Made by a program: the position numbers and the translations under genes. Shown here one piece after another: positions 26,723 through 34,425 of a DNA stretch of 64,000 nucleotides; position 1 is the first letter of the stretch, and each line of letters starts with the position of its first letter. This DNA is from an uncultured Bacilli bacterium (GTDB lineage: Bacteria; Bacillota_I; Bacilli_A; RF39; UBA660). The DNA lies in NCBI GenBank assembly GCA_934098505.1, contig CAKOOR010000001.1, forward strand, positions 248,001-312,000. Reading direction: 5' to 3'. The notes beneath the pieces were generated by a model. It saw only the letters and a list, made by a program, of their open reading frames with translations. It did no database searches and was not told where the DNA came from.

Positions 26723-26803
26723 TCCATATTTACGCATTTTGATATCTATTACTCATTAATTGTTTAAAAATGGGAATAATAATTGTAGTAAGGAAGATTT
26801 ATT

Positions 26804-28822
26804 ATGCAAAAGAAAAAGGTAAATATGATAGTATTGGTTGTGTCTGTAATATTGACACTAATTGGACTGAGTTATGGTTATTTTTTTATAAAAAAAAATC
26901 AGGAAAATAATAATGTAGCTGGTAGTAAGTGTTTTAAATTAGAATTTTCTAATGAAAGTTCTGCTATTAATTTAACTAACATGTATCCAATTAGTGATGA
27001 AGAAGGCAAAAAGCAAGTACCATATTCATTTACAATAACTAACACTTGTGATATGTTAGCGGGCTATACGGTTAATATGGAAATGTTAGAAGGTACAACG
27101 TTAAATAGTAAGTATTTGGATGTTTTAGTAAATAATGAAGAGATTAAATTACTTTCTACTTATGAGGCAACGGATACAGTAATAGCAAATAGTACGGAGT
27201 CAAGAATTTTAACGAAAGGTACTTTAGCTTATAATGATTCTGTGGATTATACAGTTAGATTTTGGATGGATAAGGATGTTGAGGATATCGAATCAATGAA
27301 TAAGTATTTTGCGTCTAAAATAGTAGTAGTGGCAACTCCCTCTAGTTGGAATTCGAAAGATGCGGGCTACGATACTTTACACGATGCAATATTAGCTAAT
27401 GAATATCAAACAACACCTGACATTGCTAAAACTAAGATTGCATCCAAACAAGCTATTGATGTAACTAATACTGCGCCAGTTATTAATTGGATTGAAAAAA
27501 CAGGTGGTGCAACAACAGTAACTGCTGTTAAACCAGCCCAAAGTGTTATTGAAACCTATAATAAAGATACTGGTACTGGTGATAAAACAACTCAAGCTAG
27601 TGATTTAACTTTAAATGATACAAAATTACGTTTATTTAAAACGAAAACATTTAATAGCGATACTGCTAGATATTATTTAAGCAATCCAGTCTATGTTGAT
27701 CCAACTGCCTTAGATTATTCTGGTGATACTAAATATTATTTCCAATCAGAAATTATTTATTATAATCAAACTAGTCAAAAGTTAGTAACATCTTCTTTTG
27801 GTGATGGTGTAACTATATACCAAGTAACAGGTGCTACAAAGACTACTGGGACAACAGAATGGAATGGAGTTTCCTATGATAGTATTACTTATAATTTAAG
27901 TGCTACTACTTTAACTGAAACAGAATTAGAAACTGATAAATCTGATAAAGGTTTATATCAGGGAACCGATGATTATGGTACAACCTACTATTATCGTGGT
28001 AATGTTAAAAATAATATAGTTTATTTTGCTGGATATTATTGGCAAATAATAAGAATCAATGGTGATGGTTCCATAAGACTCATTTATGATGGAACCGAAA
28101 AGAATGCATCTGGTGTAAAACAATCAATAAATAATGAAACTTATCAATTTAATAGTTTATATAATGATCCAACTTATGTCGGATATATGTATGGTAATCC
28201 TGATGGTACAACATTTGATGGAGTACATAATAATACCAATAATTCAGCAATAAAGACAGCAGTTGATAATTGGTATAAAACCAATATAGCGGATAAAGGA
28301 TATAGTAGTTATATATCTAATGCCGTTGGTTTCTGTGGCGATAGAAGTCTTCCTGCAGGTGTTTGGGGTACAAATGATAATGGCGATGGAGTAAATAATA
28401 CTCCGCAAACATCAATTTTTGGTGCATACGCAAGGCATGTAAAGAATGTTGCTCAATTTACATGCTCAGAACCATCTAGAGATTTATATACAACTACAGA
28501 TTCTAGTATAGGAAATAAGGCTTTAACTTATCCAGTAGGGTTAATTACCTACGATGAATTAGTATTTGCTGGTATGGATAACCTACATATAAATAAATTA
28601 TCATGGGCTTATTCAACTCAACATTACTGGACAATGTCCCCTTCGGTCTTTGATGTGTCGAACGGTGCAGCTGATGCGTGGTCTTTGCATAGCACTGGCT
28701 TTCTTGATCCCTGGCCTTGGGTTGCCAACCGGTATGGTGCCCGCCCAGTTATTAATCTGAAAGCTGATGTAAGAATATCTGGGGGAACAGGAACAGCAAA
28801 TGAACCGTATGTAATTGACTGA
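26804..28822 (+). CDS. large membrane-anchored surface protein with putative C-type-lectin-like variable end
   Basis: A 672-residue protein: signal anchor at about 8-28; residues about 35-190 form the same N-terminal domain as in the glycine-rich protein at 8491 (SKCFKLEF, NMYPISDEEGKK, ITNTCDMLAGY, SKIVVVATP). A middle Thr/Asp-rich region (190-400) has a TYYYRGNVKNN segment, and a C-terminal domain (about 400-672) begins YFAGYYWQIIRINGDGS. It contains LTYPVGLITYDEL and YWTMSPSVFD, and ends GARPVINLKADV, SGGTGT. That domain type resembles the FGE/C-type-lectin-like ends found in many gut Firmicutes surface proteins (family name not certain). Codon use changes sharply at 28656-28748. The ATG follows AAGGAAG. 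Ligand unknown. Confidence 0.8.
   Translation: MQKKKVNMIVLVVSVILTLIGLSYGYFFIKKNQENNNVAGSKCFKLEFSNESSAINLTNMYPISDEEGKKQVPYSFTITNTCDMLAGYTVNMEMLEGTTLNSKYLDVLVNNEEIKLLSTYEATDTVIANSTESRILTKGTLAYNDSVDYTVRFWMDKDVEDIESMNKYFASKIVVVATPSSWNSKDAGYDTLHDAILANEYQTTPDIAKTKIASKQAIDVTNTAPVINWIEKTGGATTVTAVKPAQSVIETYNKDTGTGDKTTQASDLTLNDTKLRLFKTKTFNSDTARYYLSNPVYVDPTALDYSGDTKYYFQSEIIYYNQTSQKLVTSSFGDGVTIYQVTGATKTTGTTEWNGVSYDSITYNLSATTLTETELETDKSDKGLYQGTDDYGTTYYYRGNVKNNIVYFAGYYWQIIRINGDGSIRLIYDGTEKNASGVKQSINNETYQFNSLYNDPTYVGYMYGNPDGTTFDGVHNNTNNSAIKTAVDNWYKTNIADKGYSSYISNAVGFCGDRSLPAGVWGTNDNGDGVNNTPQTSIFGAYARHVKNVAQFTCSEPSRDLYTTTDSSIGNKALTYPVGLITYDELVFAGMDNLHINKLSWAYSTQHYWTMSPSVFDVSNGAADAWSLHSTGFLDPWPWVANRYGARPVINLKADVRISGGTGTANEPYVID
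28656..28748 (+). other. GC-rich, adenine-poor segment, candidate variable repeat
   Basis: Hand count gives 55 G+C and only 12 A in 93 bases, against a ~28 % GC, A-rich surround. It encodes ADAWSLHSTGFLDPWPWVAN and YGARP. Many codons end in C or T with unrelated first bases, as if AAC/AAT template codons had been mutated at adenines. This is the expected look of a retroelement variable repeat; no template repeat is in the window. Confidence 0.5.
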
Positions 28823-28961
28823 GTAGCTGACAGTTTTTTTCAAAGCCTTATAAGTATTAGGCTGAAGGTTGCCAAAAGTTCGCCCAACTGCCTAGTATTT
28901 TGTCAAAAGCATACAATGTCTAAGAAAATATCTAAAAAAGCTGTGTTTTTGACACATCAAC

Positions 28962-28989
28962 ACTCCCCACTAGATGGTGGAGTTTTTTT
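28962..28989 (+). terminator. terminator downstream of the surface-protein gene
   Basis: Stem ACTCCCCAC / GTGGAGT (one bulge) and seven T. The 140 bases between the stop codon and this hairpin show no ORF. Confidence 0.75.
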
Positions 28990-29011
28990 CTTGTACCGAT
29001 TCAAAAAAAAT

Positions 29012-29598
29012 CTAAGCATCATAAAGGATAAATCGAAAGCTTAAACGAACATATTTTAATGACTCAAAGGCTCAATGAAATAAGGTTAAGCCAGTATTGA
29101 ATAGCGATAAAGTCCTGGTTTTAATTCGACGTACAGTGATGTGGGTTTTAATCTTAGTATGCTTATAACATCTTGTGTTTTAGAATAATTAGATCATAGA
29201 ATAGTTAAATATAGAACACCAATGCAAGCAAAACAACACACTGATTTGAAGTAATCTAACGAACAATTAACTGTATTTTCAAGATAAAAGCCATTAGATT
29301 TCTGATTTTTAAATACTGATTCTATACCGCCAAAGTGATAACTGTAATCTTTAATGGCACGTTTAGAATTTTCATTTGTGACAAGAATCCAAGGATCATC
29401 GGTATCAATGGAATAACTTATGACAATGTTGGTAATATACTTATCTTCTGCAAATTCAATTTCGTTGTAAGATTTGGCATGATATTTGTATTTTGAAAAT
29501 TCATTTAGCCATTTCCAAATTTTATGACCTTCTTTTTTGTCGAAGTGCAGTGCTTTGATGTTTTTCTTTAGGTGACGTTTTTTCGACAAATGCGACAA
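29012..29598 (-). pseudogene. decayed DDE transposase (IS4/ISL3-like), C-terminal remnant
   Basis: About 195 residues of a DDE transposase remain. The first open part (29598-29194) includes DPWILVTNENSKRAIKDY, HFGGIESVFKNQKSNGFYLE (YREK-like region with the last acidic residue) and CCFACIGVLYLTIL, then a TGA. After the stop the homology seems to continue as SNYSKTQ and, shifted by one frame, KTRTLSLFNTGLTLFH, a second stop, and AFESLKYVRLSFRFILYDA. The N-terminal half with the first catalytic aspartates is missing and the apparent start is a TTG after a stop codon. It is thus a non-functional insertion-sequence relic; no intact terminal repeats were found. Confidence 0.75.
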
Positions 29599-29642
29599 CT
29601 AGTTATATAGGTTACTCAAGAGCACTTAACTAACAAGCTAGT

Positions 29643-30005
29643 TTGCTTTGCAACAATAAAGATGATTTTTTCACTGTTGAGAACAATGCTGGCAATAAAG
29701 CATTAACCTATCTGATTGGATTAATAGCTTATGATGAATTAATGTACGCTGGAATAAACTATCGAAAAGCAAATAAATATTCTTATGTTTCATCTAATAT
29801 TTTATACTGGACTATGAGTCCTTCACAATTTTATAAAGATAATGGTTTAGAAATTGGTACTCTTAATTATGGAGAAAGAATAATGTTTAATAGTGTCGAT
29901 TATGGAAAATATGTAAAACCTGTCATAAATTTAAAGTCTGATGTTAAAATATCTGGTGGTATTGGAACAGTAAATAATCCATACATGGTAGATACTAATA
30001 ATTAA
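29643..30005 (+). pseudogene. truncated paralogue of the surface-protein C-terminal domain
   Basis: About 120 codons homologous to the last part of the protein at 26804: NKALTYLIGLIAYDELMYAG matches NKALTYPVGLITYDELVFAG, LYWTMSPSQF matches HYWTMSPSVF, and KPVINLKSDVKISGGIGT matches RPVINLKADVRISGGTGT. The frame has no proper start (first possible TTG is inside the domain) and the 5' part is lost where the transposase remnant begins. Its codons are ordinary AT-rich, without the GC-rich block of the intact copy. It is best read as a gene fragment left by insertion and deletion. Confidence 0.75.
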
Positions 30006-30178
30006 TAAATGGGGTCAAACAAAAAAACACAACTTTAGATATGTTAGTTTATAAAATTCTCTTATCAAAAGGCTCCAGCATTTTATAAGTAAATTCAAAT
30101 TTGGGACTACTTCCTCGCTTCCATTATGTGAGAATAATATTAAGAGGGTGGTTTTTATCCTAAATTTATTTGTGAGAT
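30006..30178. other. non-coding right part of the island
   Basis: No supported ORF. A 25-codon minus-strand stretch with MLEPFDKRIL is framed by stops and cannot be identified. Confidence 0.4.
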
Positions 30179-30311
30179 ATATCTTGATTTTATCAATTAG
30201 ATTGTATCACATATGACTGGCTCCAGAAGTTATTTTCTGGGGCTTTTTTGAATTTTAAAGTGTAAAAAAGAAGCCAAGGAGAAATTATATATTTCCACTT
30301 AGCCTCTTTTT
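30179..30311. repeat. right ~130-bp inverted repeat of the island, containing the gatD terminator
   Basis: Inverse copy of 26121-26252: GATATATC, TCAATTAGATTGTATC, CCAGAAGTTATTTTCTGG (30223-30240, followed by a T run on the plus strand), and the outer hairpin GCCAAGGAGAAAT / ATTTCCACTTAGC (30273-30303). On the minus strand the outer hairpin ends in T6 and is the terminator of the murT-gatD operon. Confidence 0.8.
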
Positions 30312-30326
30312 AAGTTCAATTATTTT

Positions 30327-31007
30327 TTAATCTTTATTAACAAAATTTTTTAAATAAGCTTCATAAGCTTGATAAGCTGTGTCTTGCGGTACTTTTTTAT
30401 ATTTAAGATTTTTACTCTTTAGTAAGTTTTTAGTAAAGTATTCAAGAAGATAGGGGTTACGAATAAGTAGGGGACCTAAGAGATAAGTACCATAGAAATT
30501 ATTTTTTCTAATCCCTTCATTCTTATTATTTGGAGCGAAACCGGTACCAGTAGTTACTTTAAATAAAGGTGTTTCACTATATTCTTTAATTATACTATTA
30601 CGATTTTGAAAGCCAATGACATAATTTTTAATTAAATCGGTTGTATAGACTTGCTCACCAATAATACGAAAGTCTTCCTTAACACTTTTAAAGTTTAAAA
30701 TTTTTAAATCACTAAATAAATCTAAGGCATTGCCGGTTGTTAAGATTAATTTTCCCGTATCAATATACTTGCTTAAATCATCTTTATACCTTTTTAAATC
30801 TTTTAATACTAATGAATAAGATTCATCTAGACCAGTACCGATATAAATAAAGTCATAATCCATTATTTTTATTTCTTCATGTAAAGACTTAAAATCAACT
30901 TTATATTTTACTTCTTGTTTATCTAAGGCATGCATTAGGGCACGAACGTTAGCGGACTCGCCATACATATTCATAATATCATAGTATAAATGCAGTATTT
31001 TAATCAT
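30327..31007 (-). CDS. gatD: GatD-like class I glutamine amidotransferase subunit lacking catalytic Cys and His
   Basis: A 226-residue CobB/CobQ-type amidotransferase-like protein directly downstream of murT (8-bp overlap). It keeps the fold marks LHLYYDIMNMYGESANVRAL and GFQNR and ends with the GatD-type GTYLLGPLLIRNP segment. In functional GatD the nucleophile lies in a LxxCGGYQ-type loop; here the segment is LILTTGNALDLF, with Thr91 at the Cys position. The catalytic His of the HGPLL motif is Leu177, and the GGGQD glutamine-site loop reads GTGLD. GatD normally supplies ammonia for lipid II glutamate amidation by MurT. This copy should not hydrolyse glutamine. A sequencing error cannot explain three separate changes. 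Confidence 0.85.
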   Translation of the reverse strand: MIKILHLYYDIMNMYGESANVRALMHALDKQEVKYKVDFKSLHEEIKIMDYDFIYIGTGLDESYSLVLKDLKRYKDDLSKYIDTGKLILTTGNALDLFSDLKILNFKSVKEDFRIIGEQVYTTDLIKNYVIGFQNRNSIIKEYSETPLFKVTTGTGFAPNNKNEGIRKNNFYGTYLLGPLLIRNPYLLEYFTKNLLKSKNLKYKKVPQDTAYQAYEAYLKNFVNKD

Positions 31008-32343
31008 TTTTTTCTTGCTCCTCTATCATTTTTTTAATAATGGCTGTCATATCAAAGCAAACCATTGTATAAATATTACCAGTTGATTTTTCTTCAACTA
31101 AATTAAGAAGATTATTTAAATCATCAACTAGAACTAATTTATTCTTAGTGATACCAGCATATTCCAAACGAGTTTTAACATCGTAACGAAATCTACCTAT
31201 GCAAAAAATTTTATCGATAGATTCATCATCTAACAATTCAAAATTAACATCATATAACCAAGAAAGGTCATTTTCTTTATAACGCCTAGAAACATTTTCA
31301 AAACCTAAAATAACGGTTTTAGGACCTTTTTGTTCTCTAATATATTCACAGCTTTGATAATAGCTTAAATTGTTTTCGTTTTTCGTTTCCAACATTGTAA
31401 TAGGGCGCCCAGCAATATGATAGGTTTTTCCACGTTTAGAAGCAATTTTATCTGTATTAAGAGCATATAAGATTTTATATTCCCTAATATTTAAAACTTT
31501 TGCTAAGGTATAAGCCGCTGTAGTGGCATAAGCTGTATATAAAGCATTTTTATTAATATAGATTTCATTATTATCAATGGTAATATGTTGTTTATCAAGA
31601 TTAATATTGGTAGCTAAACAGTCAGGAGTACCACGGTAAAAATCACATCTCGGACATTTATAATTACCTAAATGACCATAGTGATAGTAAGAATATTCTA
31701 ATTTTTCATGACATTTAGGACAATAAGCAAAGTCAACATTATTTAAAGCTGGCTTTTTAAAACTGTGTTTAGTTTTATCAAGCCCGTAAGTAGTAATTTT
31801 ACCCTTATGAGTTAGTTTAAGACGACTAACCAAGGGATCATCAGCGTTAATAATAAGATGAATAGAATTATCGATAACCTTATTTATTTCTTTAAAAATA
31901 ATTTCAGGAGTCCCATTTCTTACTGGTTGGTCACGGGTTAAGTTAGTTATAATTAAATGAGTAGGTTTTTTCCTAGGAAAAATGAATTGTAAGTGTCTTT
32001 CATCACATTCTAAAAGTAAGACATCTTTTTTAAATTCGCCATTAAGTTTTAAATTATTAAAAATTAAAGTTGTTGCCCCAATTAGGCCGTTGGAGCCATA
32101 TTCATTTAGTGCAACTGAATAACCAGCATCGGTTAAGATATGCTTAATTAAATTACAAGTTGTTCCTTTACCAGAAGAACCAGTAACCGCAATAACATAC
32201 TTTGGATATTTAACACTACTGACAATATCATCGCCAAAAATTTTTAAGACCCAATAACCGGGTAATTGAGTGCCATTTTTTCCAAATAGCTTGCAGCCAA
32301 AATTAATAAATTTATTAATTAATATAGCTAAAAATATTTTCAT
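31000..32343 (-). CDS. murT: MurT-like Mur-ligase-family protein (lipid II isoglutaminyl synthase subunit)
   Basis: A 447-residue Mur ligase relative. Visible: P-loop TGSSGKGTT (54-62), NLTRDQPVRNG, NADDP, the MurT zinc ribbon with Cys208, 211, 230 and 233 (CPKC, CPRC), and the DUF1727 end with GFENVSRRYKENDLSWLYD. MurT uses ATP to amidate D-Glu of lipid II with ammonia from GatD. The usual KNPxGxNQ segment is changed to ETKNENNLSYYQS, so the active site may have drifted with its partner. AAAGGTGG precedes the ATG, and a TATAAT box lies just upstream on the minus strand (32366-32371). A two-gene operon with gatD. Confidence 0.88.
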   Translation of the reverse strand: MKIFLAILINKFINFGCKLFGKNGTQLPGYWVLKIFGDDIVSSVKYPKYVIAVTGSSGKGTTCNLIKHILTDAGYSVALNEYGSNGLIGATTLIFNNLKLNGEFKKDVLLLECDERHLQFIFPRKKPTHLIITNLTRDQPVRNGTPEIIFKEINKVIDNSIHLIINADDPLVSRLKLTHKGKITTYGLDKTKHSFKKPALNNVDFAYCPKCHEKLEYSYYHYGHLGNYKCPRCDFYRGTPDCLATNINLDKQHITIDNNEIYINKNALYTAYATTAAYTLAKVLNIREYKILYALNTDKIASKRGKTYHIAGRPITMLETKNENNLSYYQSCEYIREQKGPKTVILGFENVSRRYKENDLSWLYDVNFELLDDESIDKIFCIGRFRYDVKTRLEYAGITKNKLVLVDDLNNLLNLVEEKSTGNIYTMVCFDMTAIIKKMIEEQEKND

Positions 32344-32467
32344 AATAATACCACCTTTAGGTTTAATTATACTATAAAACCTTGAGAAGAAAAGATATTT
32401 TGCTAAGTTTTGTCGAATTTATATAATAAATTTTAAAAATTTGATATATTTAGTTTAGGTGAATCTT

Positions 32468-32692
32468 ATGAATATATTTTATAGTGATAATACACTTTTT
32501 ATTAATATGGATGAGGAGATAAATGAATATAGTATTAATAGATTAAAGACAAGGGTATTTAAGATTGTGAGGGATTATGATATTGAGAATGTAGTTCTTA
32601 GTACTAGTGGATATAAGAAGAGTAATTATTTAATAAAGAATTTTTTAGAGGAATATGAAAGTACTTTTAATGGTCATATTAAATTAAAGTAA
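32468..32692 (+). CDS. 74-residue hypothetical protein, perhaps STAS-like
   Basis: A small cytoplasmic protein with alternating strand/helix pattern (LFINMDEEINEYSINRLKTR, then VVLSTSGYKKSNYLI), which loosely recalls a short STAS fold (anti-sigma antagonist type), without the usual DSSG phosphorylation loop. The match is too weak to assign. AGGTGA lies upstream of the ATG at 32468; an earlier in-frame GTG is part of that ribosome site. It is followed by a terminator whose loop is the C-rich element. Confidence 0.6.
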   Translation: MNIFYSDNTLFINMDEEINEYSINRLKTRVFKIVRDYDIENVVLSTSGYKKSNYLIKNFLEEYESTFNGHIKLK

Positions 32693-32748
32693 AGCTTATT
32701 TGATTAGTAATACTTCCCAACCCACCCACCCGAAAAAGTGAGCTTTTT
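32692..32748 (+). terminator. large terminator hairpin with C-rich loop
   Basis: AAAGCTTATTT at 32692-32702 can pair with AAGTGAGCTTT (32737-32747), followed by T. The loop contains CCCAACCCACCCACCC, i.e. G tracts on the minus strand. Confidence 0.5.
32705..32740 (-). other. G-rich element (minus strand), similar to 10070-10106
   Basis: On the minus strand: CACTTTTT, then GGGTGGGTGGGTTGGG, then AAGTATTACT. Four GGG tracts with 1-2 base loops fit a G-quadruplex consensus. Confidence 0.45.
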
Positions 32749-32764
32749 TATGGATATGGAAAGA

Positions 32765-32787
32765 GAAAAAAGCGTTAAAAAAACGCT
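32765..32787 (-). terminator. terminator after tRNA-Ser
   Basis: AGCGTT / AACGCT stem; on the minus strand it is followed by a T run, about 30 bases after the tRNA end. Confidence 0.7.
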
Positions 32788-32819
32788 AGAAGTTAATCTA
32801 ACGTTAATTATCTTTTTAA

Positions 32820-32910
32820 TGGCGGAGCAGGAGAGATTTGAACTCTCGCACCAGTTACCCGGTCTACACCCTTAGCAGGGGCGCCTCTTCAGCCTCTTGA
32901 GTACTACTCC
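32820..32910 (-). tRNA. tRNA-Ser (anticodon GCU)
   Basis: On the minus strand GGAGTAG pairs with CTGCTCC (acceptor), the anticodon loop CCTGCTAAG has GCT at 32874-32876, a long variable arm follows as in class II tRNAs, and the T loop is GTTCAAATC. Discriminator G and encoded CCA (32820-32822). It reads AGC/AGU serine codons. Confidence 0.95.
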
Positions 32911-33122
32911 ATGCCAACAATATCAGTTTACTAAAAATAGAAGGACAAGTCAATAATAAATTTATTCTTTTAGCTTATTTTTGTTAATTTTGTTGGCATT
33001 TATTAAAGAGATAACGATTTAAATATACTTTTAAGAATATTTTAATGCCTAGTTTATTTTATTTGTTTCATTTATTGAAAATACTGCTAAAATTAATCTA
33101 ACAGTATCTTTCTTTTCTTTAA

Positions 33123-33989
33123 CTATTCGACAGTTGTAGCTTCTCTTAAATTGCGTAAATACTCATTCATAATTGATAAGTAATCATCGCTATTTTTTCT
33201 TTCTTCACTATCTAAAGTATTCATCATATTAACTTCAACGGTTTTAGCTTTATAATTATCAACTAGATCTTTAATAGTATCACTAGTTTCTCCTTTTTTA
33301 ATAAATAGAGTAGTATAAGTGCCATTTTTAAAACTATTTTTTAAATCGGTTGTAACATTTTTACTATCTTCTAAAGATATAACAGTAAAACCATAATTTT
33401 CTAAATATTTTAAGGTATTGGTAGTAGTTATAACAGTTCTTTTACTAGCAGCCCCAATACTTCTTAGGTTAGCATCCATTAAAGATAAATCTTCTTGTAA
33501 TTTTTTATAGTTAGTATCAATTGCTTGAATTAAATACTTACTATTAATGAAATCACTTAAATTGTTCTTAGTAGTAGTTGCTAGCATTAAATAGTTATTG
33601 GGACTTAGCCATAATTCTTCTGATGTTTTACCGTACTCGATATTAAGACCATAACTAACGTCAATAATTTTCATTGAACGATTTTGATTTAAAAAACTTC
33701 TGGCAATATTTTTTTCATCACTAAGACCATTGTAAACAAATAATGTCTTCTTTGAGTAGTCACTTATTTGCTTATCAGTAAGTTCGTAGTTATTTACATC
33801 AACGCCACTAGGATAAATACTATCGATATTAGAGTAAGTGCCATATAAACTTTTAACAATATATTCGATAGGATAAGTACTAACGACAATACTTATATTT
33901 TCCATATCATCTCTTTTGAAACAACCAGTAAGACTAAAAAGTCCTAATAGTAAGCAAAATATTTTTAATAAATTTTTATGATTTTTCAT
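33123..33989 (-). CDS. ZnuA/TroA-like lipoprotein without metal-binding histidines
   Basis: A 288-residue lipoprotein: signal peptide and lipobox LTGC (Cys23). The sequence follows the zinc/manganese ABC-transporter binding-protein (cluster A-I) pattern: VVSTYPIEYIVKSLYG, then PSGVDVNNYELTDKQ, FVYNGLSDE, LWLSPNNYL, and a long helix before RTVITTTNTLKYLENYGF. The three histidines that normally bind metal (in dpHxYE, dPHxW and txHdA positions) are Asn, Asn and Thr/Asn here. No ABC permease or ATPase is adjacent. It may bind something else or serve as a structural lipoprotein. AAGGAG precedes the ATG at 33989. Confidence 0.75.
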   Translation of the reverse strand: MKNHKNLLKIFCLLLGLFSLTGCFKRDDMENISIVVSTYPIEYIVKSLYGTYSNIDSIYPSGVDVNNYELTDKQISDYSKKTLFVYNGLSDEKNIARSFLNQNRSMKIIDVSYGLNIEYGKTSEELWLSPNNYLMLATTTKNNLSDFINSKYLIQAIDTNYKKLQEDLSLMDANLRSIGAASKRTVITTTNTLKYLENYGFTVISLEDSKNVTTDLKNSFKNGTYTTLFIKKGETSDTIKDLVDNYKAKTVEVNMMNTLDSEERKNSDDYLSIMNEYLRNLREATTVE

Positions 33990-34026
33990 AATTTCTCCTT
34001 TATATATATAAATATAATAATTCTTA

Positions 34027-34254
34027 TTAGTTATTTTCATTATTTAATATCGGGACAGGATCATAACCAAATTTCCCATACGGATGACACCTAAGTAATC
34101 TTTTGATACCTAATTTTAGACCAATAAGTAGTCCATATCTAGTAATAGCTTCTTTCATATAGTTAGAACAAGTTGGATAGAAACGACACTGACTGTGAGT
34201 GTTTAGGGGTAAGGCTTGATAGATATCAATAAGTCTTAAAATTAAGTATTTCAT
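34027..34254 (-). CDS. yidD: membrane protein insertion efficiency factor YidD
   Basis: A 75-residue protein with the family signature [15 protein letters not shown] and [15 protein letters not shown]. YidD assists YidC-dependent membrane insertion and is normally beside rnpA-yidC; here it stands next to the binding-protein gene instead. The ribosome site GGTGAT lies before the ATG. The assignment is firm, its role in this location is only inferred. Confidence 0.95.
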   Translation of the reverse strand: MKYLILRLIDIYQALPLNTHSQCRFYPTCSNYMKEAITRYGLLIGLKLGIKRLLRCHPYGKFGYDPVPILNNENN

Positions 34255-34425
34255 ATCATCACCAAATTCATTTTACTATAATTTTAAACTTTAGTAAATA
34301 CAGTTTACGAATAATGGAAAGCAGATTTGTTAAAGCAAAAATATTAGAAAAAACTATTATATTGAGAAAAGTTGTGATATTATATTAGGCAATTAAGAAG
34401 TTTTAAAACGATAGGATATGGTAAT

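Larger units (their letters stand above)
26253..26803 (+). other. non-coding leader region of the island
   Basis: About 550 bases with no supported ORF. It contains a nine-base hairpin TTTTCTCAA / TTGAGAAAA at 26290-26316, the two 25-bp palindromes described separately, and, between them, at least five copies of TAGTCAAA/TGGTCAAA-like motifs (about 26553, 26566, 26622, 26646, 26659). On the minus strand these read TTGAC(T/C), like -35 boxes, but no well-spaced -10 is seen. The last 80 bases lead to the surface-protein gene. Confidence 0.5.

Noticed and set aside
30050..30140. Minus-strand peptide with MLEPFDKRIL as the end of a recombinase
   Set aside because: Only 25 codons between stops and no recognisable recombinase motif.
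26121..30311. Prophage or complete integrative element
   Set aside because: No integrase, phage structural, replication or mobilisation gene is present; only surface genes, repeats and a dead transposase.
32468..32692. Anti-sigma-factor antagonist (SpoIIAA)
   Set aside because: No DSSG phosphorylation loop and no anti-sigma gene beside it; only a loose strand/helix resemblance.
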